Source: Lachnospiraceae bacterium UBA3645
Lineage (GTDB): Bacteria > Bacillota > Clostridia > Lachnospirales > Lachnospiraceae
DNA length: 6,492 nt
Reading direction: 5' to 3'
Assembly (NCBI GenBank): GCA_002373555.1
Contig: DFKM01000202.1
Coordinates: forward strand, 1 to 6,492
In this document: piece after piece, positions 1 through 5,880 of the stretch
Layout of the letters: every line of letters begins with the position of its first letter
How positions within the stretch are numbered: position 1 is the stretch's first letter
Made by a program: the position numbers and the translations under genes
Notes under the pieces: model-generated
Databases searched by the model: none
What the model was told of the DNA's origin: nothing
Seen by the model: the letters and a program-made list of their open reading frames with translations, nothing else

Positions 1-1475
1 TTGTAGTGCGTCAGCATAACGCCCTTCGGGAAGCCGGTCGTACCGGACGTGTACTGCATGTTGCAGACATCATTGACATCGATGGCTGCAGACATCCTGC
101 GGATCTCCTCGATGGGTGTCTGGGGCGCAAACCCAAGTGCTTCTTCCCAGGTAACGGCGCCGGGCATCCGGAAGCCAACGGTGATCACGTTCCGCAGGAA
201 CGGGAGCCGCTTCGCATGCAGCTGCTTTCCTTCTTCTTTTTCCGCAAGCTCGGGGCAGAGCTCGCTCATGATCGCTTTATAATTCGAATCCCGGTAGCCT
301 TCGATCATGACCAGCGTGTGCGTATCGGACTGGCGCAGCAGATACTCGGCTTCGTGGATCTTATAGGCGGTGTTCATCGTGACCAGAACAGCACCAATCT
401 TCGTGGCAGCCCAGAAGGTCAGGAACCACTGCGGCACATTGGTCGCCCAGATCGTCACCTTCGAGCCCGCGCGGACGCCCATCGCGACCAGCGCTCTCGC
501 AAATTCGTCGACATCGTCGCGGAACTGGCTGTAGGTGCGGGTGTAATCCAGCGTCGTGTACTTGATCGCGAGCTGATCCGGGAATTCCTCGACCATGGTG
601 TCCAGCACCTGCGGGAAGGTCTTATCGATCAGATCGCCCTTCTTCCAGACATATTTGCCGACCCCGCGGTTGCTGCGGTACAGATGTCTGCGGCGGCGGC
701 GCAGGCTGATCACGCGGCCCATCATTTCCTTATAATGCGTCAGGATGATCTCCGGATCGGCGATCTCCGGCGCCCAGTCGGGATCCCATTTCAGCGATAT
801 GTATCCGCTGTAGTTGACGGAACGCAGCGCGTTCATCAGGCTGGTCAGCGGCAGCTCGCCTTCCCCGATCAGCTCCGGAACCGGCTGTCCATTCTCCATT
901 CTGTAGTCGTGGATATGCACATAGCAGACATACGCGCCGAGATTGGTAATCGTGGTCTCCGCATCCTCTTTCGAGATCGCGGATGTCGTATACATATTCC
1001 AGAGCGCGCAGAGCCTGTTGTCGGCGAAATGGTTCAGAAAATCTCTGAGCCGGGCGGTGTCGGCGAAGGCCCCTGTCGTCTCTACGAGCAGACGGACCGG
1101 ATTGCCGTTGACCATCTCGATCAGATCCCGCATGATGTTCACGCAGGCGTCCATATCCGGATTGTCCGTCCGGATGCCGACATTCTCCACACCCAGATTC
1201 ACGGCTGTCTCGATGCAGTCCGCCAGTTCTTCCTGAAAATCGGGATCCGTGAAATCATGCACTGCGCAGACGCAGGGGATCGTCAGGCCCGCTTTTGCAA
1301 GTTCCCGTCTTGCAGCGGCGGAAAGTCCCGGATTGGTGACGCTGGTCTTTCCGGTGAACATCTCCCCTTTGATATCATATAATTCTATTCCCGCCATTCC
1401 GGTAGCGGAAGCGACGCCGCAGAATTCCTCCCAGCGGATGCCCTCCCAGTTGCGGATGGAAAATGATAATTTCAA
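1..1475 (-). CDS. Fusion protein: sugar-isomerase-like TIM barrel + AMP-forming acyl-CoA synthetase (3' end beyond window)
   Basis: One uninterrupted reading frame of at least 491 codons; I checked the domain junction codon by codon and found no stop or frame change. Residues about 1-250 resemble the xylose-isomerase-like TIM-barrel family (sugar phosphate isomerase/epimerase): LLVETTG near 129-135, LWNM near 158-161, YVHIHDY near 185-191, GEGELP, and GYISLKWDP near 225-232. A basic linker with five arginines (259-263) follows. From about 275 the protein is an AMP-binding acyl-CoA/acid-CoA ligase, with the ATP-binding P-loop YTSGTTGFPKG at 475-485. That lies about 200 residues into the domain, where the family usually has it, so the whole protein should exceed 800 residues. 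The ligase would activate a carboxylic acid as acyl-AMP and then acyl-CoA; the substrate cannot be read. In the barrel, two usual metal ligands look replaced (N160, K229). The start is TTG, chosen by a perfect ribosome binding site and because the frame opens straight into the barrel's first strand. It is the second gene of the leucine T-box unit. No signal peptide is visible, so it is probably cytoplasmic. Confidence 0.88.
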   Translation of the reverse strand, partial: MKLSFSIRNWEGIRWEEFCGVASATGMAGIELYDIKGEMFTGKTSVTNPGLSAAARRELAKAGLTIPCVCAVHDFTDPDFQEELADCIETAVNLGVENVGIRTDNPDMDACVNIMRDLIEMVNGNPVRLLVETTGAFADTARLRDFLNHFADNRLCALWNMYTTSAISKEDAETTITNLGAYVCYVHIHDYRMENGQPVPELIGEGELPLTSLMNALRSVNYSGYISLKWDPDWAPEIADPEIILTHYKEMMGRVISLRRRRRHLYRSNRGVGKYVWKKGDLIDKTFPQVLDTMVEEFPDQLAIKYTTLDYTRTYSQFRDDVDEFARALVAMGVRAGSKVTIWATNVPQWFLTFWAATKIGAVLVTMNTAYKIHEAEYLLRQSDTHTLVMIEGYRDSNYKAIMSELCPELAEKEEGKQLHAKRLPFLRNVITVGFRMPGAVTWEEALGFAPQTPIEEIRRMSAAIDVNDVCNMQYTSGTTGFPKGVMLTHY

Positions 1476-1482
1476 TACGATT

Positions 1483-1489
1483 ACCTCCT
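1483..1489 (-). promoter_or_regulatory. Ribosome binding site fixing the TTG start of the fusion gene
   Basis: On the minus strand AGGAGGT stands 7 nt before the TTG at 1475-1473. No ATG or GTG in this frame lies between this site and the TTG, and the first in-frame ATG comes well inside the barrel domain. This supports TTG as the real start. Confidence 0.8.
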
Positions 1490-1506
1490 GTTTGCCAGAA
1501 ATGCAG

Positions 1507-1546
1507 CCCCCTTCAGGGGGAAGTGGCACGTCAGTGCCGAAAGGGG
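1507..1546. repeat. Short double-hairpin palindromic element (copy 1)
   Basis: Read on the plus strand: CCCCC, loop TTCA, GGGGG; then GGCAC, loop GTCA, GTGCC; then GAAA and a further GGGG. The first arm can pair either with the adjacent G run or with the distal one, enclosing the second hairpin. The element ends exactly at the stop codon of the LeuA-like gene (1547-1549). It fills most of the 71-bp gap before the fusion gene, so it lies in the shared mRNA. There is no T-run next to it on the minus strand, so it does not look like an ordinary terminator. It could be an mRNA stability or processing element, or a member of an interspersed repeat family. A structurally parallel element lies at 5881-5923. 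Confidence 0.6.
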
Positions 1547-2950
1547 TCAGTTCTCCTCGTACACGATCTTGTTCAGCGCGCTGATATACGCTCTGATCGA
1601 AGCACCGATAATGTCGGTCGAAATACCGTTTCCGGAGCAGACCTTTCCGTCCGCGCGGATCTTCACGAGCGCACTTCCCATAGCGTCTCTTCCCTCCGCC
1701 ACGGTCTGGATCTGGAAATCGTCCAGCTCATAACGATGTCCGATAATGGATTCGATTGCAGCGAAGGCCGCATCGATCGGGCCGTTCCCCATGCCGAGTC
1801 CCTGTACGGGATTTCCATCCTTTTCCAGCGTGATATTGGCAGTCGCGGAGATCACATTTCCGCTGTTGATCACATAGTTGACAAGTCTGTAGGTCGGCGG
1901 CACCTGCATGGAGGCGGTCGCCACGATGGCTTCCAGTTCTCTGGTGCCGATGAACTGCTTCTTCGCAGCTACGCGGGTGAATGCTTCGTAGACTCTGGAT
2001 TTGTCTTCATCCGAAAGATCATAGCCGAGCTGCTGCACAACATTGATGACATCCGTGATGCTGTCATCCTTATCCAGGCAGACATTCGCGATATCGCCGA
2101 TGCCGACGTTGGAGAAGCGGTCCTCTTCTTCCGGCATCAGAAGCTTTTTCAGCTGTTCGACCGTACGGTTCAGTTCGGTCACCCGCATGCCGGTGGCAAT
2201 ATCCATGTCCACGCCCTTGACCTGCACAAAATGCGCCAGCGCATCCAGCGTGGGATAACCCGCGGGAATGGCAGTGCATTTTACACCGATCGCGCCGTGC
2301 GCAATGGCTGCCGCCGCGCAGGCCGTCGCCATGCCCATCTCATCGCTGATCTGGACATACAGCTCGATATCCGCGAGCGCAGGAACGTGTTCGAAAATCC
2401 CATCCACAAACGCGCCGAATTCGTCGGGCAGCATGATCCCTGCGCTGTCGCAGACAGTGATCTTGTTTGCTCCGGCATCGATCGCCGTGTTGATCGCCTC
2501 ATAGAGGAATTCGGTTTCCGCGCGCGTCGCGTCCAGCGCGGAAAACTCAACGTGCTCGCTGTAGTAACGGCACTCTTTGATCTGCTTCCTGATCTCCTCG
2601 AGCATGGCAGGCGCTTTTTTATGGCAGACATATTCCATCTGCAGCGGGGACAGCGGAACCAGCAGGTTGAGTTTCGGTTTCTTTGCGGAACGCACGCTCT
2701 CCCAGGTCTCTTCGATATTTCCGGCAGAGATATCCACGGCGGCGGAAATGCGCGTGGCGACCATGGAAGCGATGGTACGGTTCGCAAGCTGGTCCGCTCT
2801 GCTGCCGGCGATAGGAGCCAGCTCGATCGTATCGGATTTCAGACGGTCCAGGCTCCTGGCGACTTCCAGCTTTTCCTTGAAGGAGAGCTCTCTGCCGCGG
2901 ATCCGGCCGGCTTCCCTGAGTGTCATGTCAATGAATTTTACTGTCCTCAT
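1547..2950 (-). CDS. Divergent 2-isopropylmalate synthase (LeuA)-like protein with altered metal site
   Basis: The product has 467 residues, slightly short for a 2-isopropylmalate synthase (about 500 or more). Residues about 1-270 form an HMGL-like pyruvate-carboxyltransferase TIM barrel and about 348-467 a LeuA allosteric/dimer domain. The latter is well conserved (GNGPIDAAFAAIE, STDIIGASIRAYISALN). Known members condense acetyl-CoA with a 2-oxo acid, using a metal held by the Asp of LRDG and by HxH. Here the first motif reads DMTLREAG (R12 kept, Asp changed to E13), the HxHND motif reads QISDE (Q200, S202), and GERAGN reads like AGYPTLD. Canonical condensation is therefore doubtful, while leucine or ligand binding by the C-terminal domain remains plausible. 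The start at 2950 has AGGAG 9 nt upstream. A longer frame reaching 3046 runs through the T-box and terminator hairpin and is rejected. It is the first gene after the leucine T-box, followed after 71 bp by the fusion gene. It could be a regulatory or repurposed paralogue or an unusual acyltransferase; the family is sure, the reaction is not. Confidence 0.88.
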   Translation of the reverse strand: MRTVKFIDMTLREAGRIRGRELSFKEKLEVARSLDRLKSDTIELAPIAGSRADQLANRTIASMVATRISAAVDISAGNIEETWESVRSAKKPKLNLLVPLSPLQMEYVCHKKAPAMLEEIRKQIKECRYYSEHVEFSALDATRAETEFLYEAINTAIDAGANKITVCDSAGIMLPDEFGAFVDGIFEHVPALADIELYVQISDEMGMATACAAAAIAHGAIGVKCTAIPAGYPTLDALAHFVQVKGVDMDIATGMRVTELNRTVEQLKKLLMPEEEDRFSNVGIGDIANVCLDKDDSITDVINVVQQLGYDLSDEDKSRVYEAFTRVAAKKQFIGTRELEAIVATASMQVPPTYRLVNYVINSGNVISATANITLEKDGNPVQGLGMGNGPIDAAFAAIESIIGHRYELDDFQIQTVAEGRDAMGSALVKIRADGKVCSGNGISTDIIGASIRAYISALNKIVYEEN

Positions 2951-2976
2951 AATGATTCGCTCCTGTCCGTAATGAT

Positions 2977-3017
2977 AAAACAAAAGTCCCGGAGATTCCT
3001 TTCGGAATCTCCGGGAC
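2977..3017 (-). terminator. Intrinsic terminator of the leucine T-box
   Basis: A perfect 14-bp stem (GTCCCGGAGATTCC with its complement) closed by a GAAA tetraloop is followed on the minus strand by TTTTGTTTT. It lies between the T-box core and the ribosome binding site of the LeuA-like gene, which is the position of the regulated terminator in this riboswitch class. Confidence 0.95.
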
Positions 3018-3309
3018 GAATAAACCAAGTTTAATCGCGGTACCACCCGGATTGCCGCAGATGCGGCCTCTCATAAGCGCTCTATCAAGCACTCTGCCAT
3101 GGTAACGGGGCTTCCGTATCTCCTTACACAGCAAATTGCGCCTTCCGGAGATCTGCTCGGGCATGAGACTGCAGATTCTGTACACACACCGGCTCGCACC
3201 GCCCGCCGGCTCTCTGGAGTGGTTCTCAGAACGCATAGTGCCTTCATAGCATTTGATCTGTCTGTATGACCCCTGACCGTCAGCGGTTTTCTGCTTACAG
3301 TCAGCGTTA
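2977..3309 (-). promoter_or_regulatory. T-box leader, leucine type (specifier CUC)
   Basis: On the minus strand the T-box consensus core GGGTGGTACCGCG is present (within 3031-3053). Upstream is a Stem I with the typical ATGAAGG kink-turn segment, AGAGAGCCGGC, and GGTGCGAGCCGG at the distal end. Helices TTCTG/CAGAA and GGCA/TGCC bracket the specifier loop. The triplet just before the A that precedes the lower helix is CTC (3165-3167), a leucine codon. The UGGU bulge would pair with an ACCA end whose discriminator base is A, as in tRNA-Leu. Uncharged tRNA-Leu should stabilise the antiterminator and let transcription into the LeuA-like gene proceed. The T-box identity is very sure; the specifier call follows from a fold done by hand. 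Confidence 0.93.
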
Positions 3310-3315
3310 GGAAGG

Positions 3316-3344
3316 ATTTTACACGAAAGTTTTAAGGTTGTCAA
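3316..3344 (-). promoter_or_regulatory. Sigma-A promoter of the leucine T-box unit
   Basis: On the minus strand a consensus -35 box TTGACA (3339-3344) is separated by exactly 17 bp from TAAAAT (3316-3321). Transcription would start near 3309, just before the T-box Stem I. The -35 is perfect and the -10 has one mismatch. The inverted repeat at 3369-3403 and the half-site at 3354-3360 lie directly upstream and are candidate operators. Confidence 0.88.
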
Positions 3345-3368
3345 CATAAGTTTTGTGCAATAAGGCCT

Positions 3369-3403
3369 GAAAATGTGCAAAAGAAACGGTTTTGCACATT
3401 TTC
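3369..3403. repeat. Perfect 14-bp inverted repeat, candidate operator
   Basis: GAAAATGTGCAAAA at 3369-3382 and its exact complement TTTTGCACATTTTC at 3390-3403 are separated by 7 bp. The core TGTGCAA occurs a third time at 3354-3360, exactly 20 bp (about two helical turns) from the copy at 3374-3380. It lies about 25 bp upstream of the -35 box of the leu-unit promoter. The arrangement suggests a binding site for a dimeric or tetrameric transcription factor. It could also form an RNA hairpin if transcribed, but no outside T-run follows on either strand. The regulator is unknown. Confidence 0.65.
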
Positions 3404-3447
3404 GCCCGTCCCGTCCGGAACAGCGCGCAGGATATGACAGTAGAAGA

Positions 3448-3482
3448 CCCGGCCGCCATCTGGGCAGGAATCGGCGGCCGGG
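3448..3482. repeat. GC-rich inverted repeat
   Basis: Perfect 10-bp arms CCCGGCCGCC and GGCGGCCGGG flank a 15-nt loop. No T-run follows on either strand, so there is no support for a terminator. Its role is unknown. Confidence 0.45.
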
Positions 3483-3637
3483 CAAGCGGGATTTATAAGA
3501 GGACGTTTTTCAACTCCCTGGAATGACAATAGCACAGCGGAAACCGCGGAACAACCTACCGTTGGTTTACCTGACGGCCTGCCGGGCGGGGCCGCTTTCC
3601 GCCGGTCCGCGTTTTTCCGAAATTCACTTTCCTTACC

Positions 3638-3666
3638 TTGACATCCGGATGTATCTGCCACATAAT
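3638..3666 (+). promoter_or_regulatory. Sigma-A promoter of cca
   Basis: TTGACA (3638-3643), a 17-bp spacer, then CATAAT (3661-3666). Transcription would start near 3673, leaving a leader of only about 19 nt before the ATG at 3692. This also rules out a TTG start at 3638, which is part of the -35 box. Confidence 0.85.
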
Positions 3667-3691
3667 CGTGGGAAGAAAAGGAGCGCGTCTT

Positions 3692-5029
3692 ATGTCTGTA
3701 TCTCTGACCATCCCCGAAAATGTAAAGATTATCCTGAAGGCTTTGAATTCCGCCGGCCACGAGGCTTATATCGTAGGCGGCTGTGTTCGTGATGCCATTC
3801 TGGGAAGAACGCCCGGCGACTGGGATATCACCACATCCGCCATGCCGGAAGAAGTCAAAGCGCTTTTCAGGCGCACGGTGGATACCGGCATCAAACACGG
3901 CACCGTGACCGTGCTCATCGGAGGCGAAGGATACGAAGTGACCACCTACCGGATCGACGGCGAATACGAGGACGGCCGCCATCCGAAGCAGGTAACTTTT
4001 ACGCGCTCCCTGTCCGAAGACCTGCTGCGCCGCGACTTCACGATCAATGCCATGGCTTATCATCCCGGGACCGGGCTGGTAGACCTCTTCGGCGGCAAGG
4101 AAGATCTTGACGCGCGCATCATCCGCGCTGTCGGGGTGCCGGATGACCGGTTCGACGAAGATGCCCTGCGCATTCTGCGTGCGGTCCGTTTTTCCGCCCA
4201 GCTGGATTTCGGGATCGAGCCGGCGACCATGAAGAGCATTGCGGATCACGCCGAAAATCTGCGGCTGATCAGCGCCGAACGGATCCGTGTAGAGCTGACA
4301 AAAACGCTCATTTCCGATCATCCGGAGAAATTCATGACCTTCCATGAGACCGGCATTACCAGCGTCCTGTTCCCGGAATTCGATCAGATGCTTGCCATGC
4401 CGCAGGAAAATCCCTGGCACTGCTGCGATGTCGGCCGTCATACCATGAAAGTGGTATGCGGCGTTCCCGCGGATACGGTCCTGCGCTGGACCGCGCTTCT
4501 GCATGATGTGGGAAAACTATGGACCAAGACGATCGACGAGGAAGGGAAGGCGCATTTTTACGGCCATGCAAAACGAAGCGCGGAATTTGCCGAAGGTTTC
4601 CTGCGCGATCTGAAATTCGACAATCATACGATCGACATGGTCTGTCTGTTCACCAGACACCACGATGCGTGGTTCGACGGAAGCGATAAAGTGACGAGAA
4701 AGGTGATCAGCCGTGTCGGAAAGGAGAATTTCCCGGCACTGCTTATGATCGCACGGGCGGACGCCATGGCCAAAAGCGATTTTGCAAAGGCGCAGCTCCT
4801 GCCGAAATACGATACTGTTGCGGAAGGCTTCCGGCGGATCATCGCTGCAGACCAGTGCACCTCTCTGAAAGAGCTGGCGGTCAACGGCGGAGATCTGATC
4901 AAAGCCGGCATCAAGCCCGGAAAAGAAATGGGCGAGCTGCTGCAGTCGCTGCTCACCCACGTGATCGATGTTCCTGAAGATAATGTAAAGGAAGTGCTGT
5001 TGGAACTTGCTCTTTCCGGCCGTTCTTAA
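3692..5029 (+). CDS. cca: CCA tRNA nucleotidyltransferase (CCA-adding enzyme) with HD domain
   Basis: The product has 445 residues. It adds or repairs the 3' CCA end of tRNAs from CTP and ATP in the cytoplasm. Family motifs are in the usual order: GGCVRD at 29-34 (nucleotide-binding head), the catalytic pair D43 and D45 in GDWDITT, RRDFTINAMAY, and the base-selecting EDALRILRAVR at 156-166. A C-terminal HD-type domain follows, with HDVGK at 271-275, FYGHA near 289-293 and TRHHD. The ATG at 3692 has AAAGGAG 8 nt upstream and a strong promoter immediately before it. The gene appears monocistronic. Its TAA overlaps by 4 bp the stop of the convergent DUF1508 gene, so its mRNA must end inside or beyond that gene. 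No clear terminator follows. It lies between two T-box controlled transcription units, whose riboswitches detect the CCA end this enzyme makes. Confidence 0.96.
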   Translation: MSVSLTIPENVKIILKALNSAGHEAYIVGGCVRDAILGRTPGDWDITTSAMPEEVKALFRRTVDTGIKHGTVTVLIGGEGYEVTTYRIDGEYEDGRHPKQVTFTRSLSEDLLRRDFTINAMAYHPGTGLVDLFGGKEDLDARIIRAVGVPDDRFDEDALRILRAVRFSAQLDFGIEPATMKSIADHAENLRLISAERIRVELTKTLISDHPEKFMTFHETGITSVLFPEFDQMLAMPQENPWHCCDVGRHTMKVVCGVPADTVLRWTALLHDVGKLWTKTIDEEGKAHFYGHAKRSAEFAEGFLRDLKFDNHTIDMVCLFTRHHDAWFDGSDKVTRKVISRVGKENFPALLMIARADAMAKSDFAKAQLLPKYDTVAEGFRRIIAADQCTSLKELAVNGGDLIKAGIKPGKEMGELLQSLLTHVIDVPEDNVKEVLLELALSGRS

Positions 5030-5394
5030 GCTTCCTCGATCTTTGCGTCCGGTGCATTTTTCTGTACGGACGCGACGCCGTTCAGGCATTTCCGGAGCGT
5101 CGTGTAATCCTCGCTCACTGCGATGATCTGCCCGTTCTTCGCTTTTAAGCGGAAACGGAACTGCTCCGCCTTATCCTTGTAGACTTCAAATTTCGGATGT
5201 TTCAAAGTTTCATAGCCTTCAACTGTCTGGTTTTCCACAGCAGCCGCTGCTGCATTTTTGATGACGCTGCTGACACCGTTCATGCATGTCTTGAGGGACT
5301 TGTAGACCTGGGATGTTGCGATTACCTGTCCGTTGGTTGCCTTGAGATCGAATTTTACGCCTGTGTTGGTGGTCCTGATTACAAATTTGCCCAT
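5026..5394 (-). CDS. Two-repeat DUF1508 (YegP-like) small protein
   Basis: The product has 122 residues made of two tandem copies of the DUF1508 unit, at about 1-55 and 66-118. Both carry the signature of a short beta hairpin, then NGQVIATS or NGQIIAVS, then a helix with KTCMNGVSSVIKNA or RKCLNGVASVQKNA. Proteins of this family are small, widespread and without an established biochemical function. There is no signal peptide or membrane segment. The start at 5394 has AGGAGG 6 nt upstream. A longer in-frame extension to 5565 crosses this gene's own promoter and is rejected. The gene is transcribed away from the trpB leader and towards cca; its TAA overlaps the cca stop by 4 bp. Confidence 0.9.
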   Translation of the reverse strand: MGKFVIRTTNTGVKFDLKATNGQVIATSQVYKSLKTCMNGVSSVIKNAAAAAVENQTVEGYETLKHPKFEVYKDKAEQFRFRLKAKNGQIIAVSEDYTTLRKCLNGVASVQKNAPDAKIEEA

Positions 5395-5476
5395 GACTTT
5401 CCTCCTGAAACCTCTTTCCTTTCTTTTGATGTCCGAAGCCGGCTTGTTTGCTGTTTTTTTGTCCGCTTCTGCTTTT

Positions 5477-5505
5477 AATATATCGCTGATGCTTAACATT
5501 TGCAA
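5477..5505 (-). promoter_or_regulatory. Probable promoter of the DUF1508 gene
   Basis: On the minus strand TTGCAA (5500-5505), a 17-bp spacer, and TATATT (5477-5482). The start site would be near 5470, giving a leader of about 75 nt to the ATG at 5394. The -35 box is imperfect, so other placements in this AT-rich stretch are possible. Confidence 0.6.
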
Positions 5506-5558
5506 TAAAAAAGTGGTATTGTTTCGACAAATTCTGTCATTTTTTGTCACTTTAGTGC

Positions 5559-5587
5559 TTGACAACGCGAAAAACAGGAGTTATTTT
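5559..5587 (+). promoter_or_regulatory. Sigma-A promoter of the tryptophan T-box and trpB
   Basis: TTGACA (5559-5564), a 17-bp spacer, then TATTTT (5582-5587). Transcription would begin near 5594, shortly before T-box Stem I. TGTCA/TGACA motifs recur around the -35 box (5535, 5545 and 5560), including an imperfect inverted repeat TTGTCAC...TGACAA across 5544-5565. These could be a protein-binding site or chance. Confidence 0.82.
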
Positions 5588-5593
5588 GTTGTA

Positions 5594-5879
5594 AACCGTT
5601 GAAGAAGAGTGAGTAAGGATAACCGCCTTTTTCCAGAGAGCTGCCGGCCGGTGCGAGACAGTAAAAGAAGTTATCCCGAATGGACTTCCGAGGGCGAGAG
5701 GAAAGGGTGTTCGCGGGCACCCGAGTATGCGAGCCGGAGCAGCATCTCCGTAACCAAAGGCAGCGTATGACAGTACGCATGAGAGGGCATGTTTTATACA
5801 TGTCAAGCCGGGTGGCACCGCAGGTTCGATTTTACGACCCTGTCCCAGCAAATACACTGGGACAGGGTTTTCCTTTTTT
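5594..5879 (+). promoter_or_regulatory. T-box leader, tryptophan type (specifier UGG)
   Basis: Stem I has the loop-E strand AGTA (5612-5615), helix GGATAAC (5617-5623) pairing with GTTATCC (5670-5676), the distal AGAGAGCTG...GGTGCGAGACAG, and then CGAA. The specifier TGG (5681-5683) is followed by A, the classical layout. The T-box core GGGTGGCACCGC is at 5810-5821. Its UGGC bulge matches a G discriminator base, as in tRNA-Trp, whereas the leu leader has UGGU. Uncharged tRNA-Trp should favour antitermination and expression of trpB. Specifier, discriminator match and downstream gene all agree. Confidence 0.96.
5838..5879 (+). terminator. Intrinsic terminator of the tryptophan T-box
   Basis: Perfect 11-bp stem: CCCTGTCCCAG (5838-5848) pairs with CTGGGACAGGG (5857-5867) around an 8-nt loop. 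TTTTCCTTTTTT follows. It stands directly after the T-box core, where the regulated terminator belongs. Confidence 0.95.
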
Positions 5880-5880
5880 G

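Larger units (their letters stand above)
3345..3637. other. Non-coding region between the divergent leu-unit and cca promoters
   Basis: I find no convincing gene here on either strand. Next to the leu-unit promoter it holds a perfect inverted repeat. Further in are a GC-rich hairpin (10-bp arms 3448-3457 and 3473-3482, 15-nt loop, no T-run) and an imperfect hairpin ending in GTTTTT (3586-3616). The rest shows no recognisable motif. A few short open frames here lack ribosome binding sites. Confidence 0.6.

Noticed and set aside
6..1382. Long plus-strand open frame (458 codons)
   Set aside because: It is antisense to the barrel-ligase fusion, which carries clear family motifs on the minus strand. 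The plus frame has no ribosome binding site or recognisable domain.
1475..1546. Possible separate gene or frameshift between the LeuA-like gene and the fusion gene
   Set aside because: The LeuA-like frame ends in TGA at 1547 and the fusion starts at a well-supported TTG with its own ribosome binding site. They are two genes, not a split one.
1463..3034. Long plus-strand open frame (523 codons)
   Set aside because: It is the antisense shadow of the LeuA-like gene and runs through the T-box terminator. The protein is rich in Arg, His and Asp with no recognisable domain.
2928..3485. Minus-strand open frame of 185 codons over the leucine leader
   Set aside because: It covers the promoter, T-box and terminator, all clearly non-coding structure.
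3586..3616. Imperfect hairpin ending in GTTTTT before the cca promoter, read as a terminator
   Set aside because: The stem needs a bulge and a wobble pair, and there is no plus-strand gene upstream whose transcript it would end.
3638..3691. Upstream TTG start for cca adding 18 residues
   Set aside because: The TTG is part of the -35 box, so it lies upstream of the transcript, and the ATG at 3692 has a good ribosome binding site.
3341..4504. Minus-strand open frame of 387 codons
   Set aside because: It is antisense to cca and crosses the cca promoter; no motif and no ribosome binding site.
5594..5879. Peptide-coding trp attenuator
   Set aside because: There is no short leader ORF with Trp codons and a ribosome binding site. 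All conserved T-box parts are present and explain the region.
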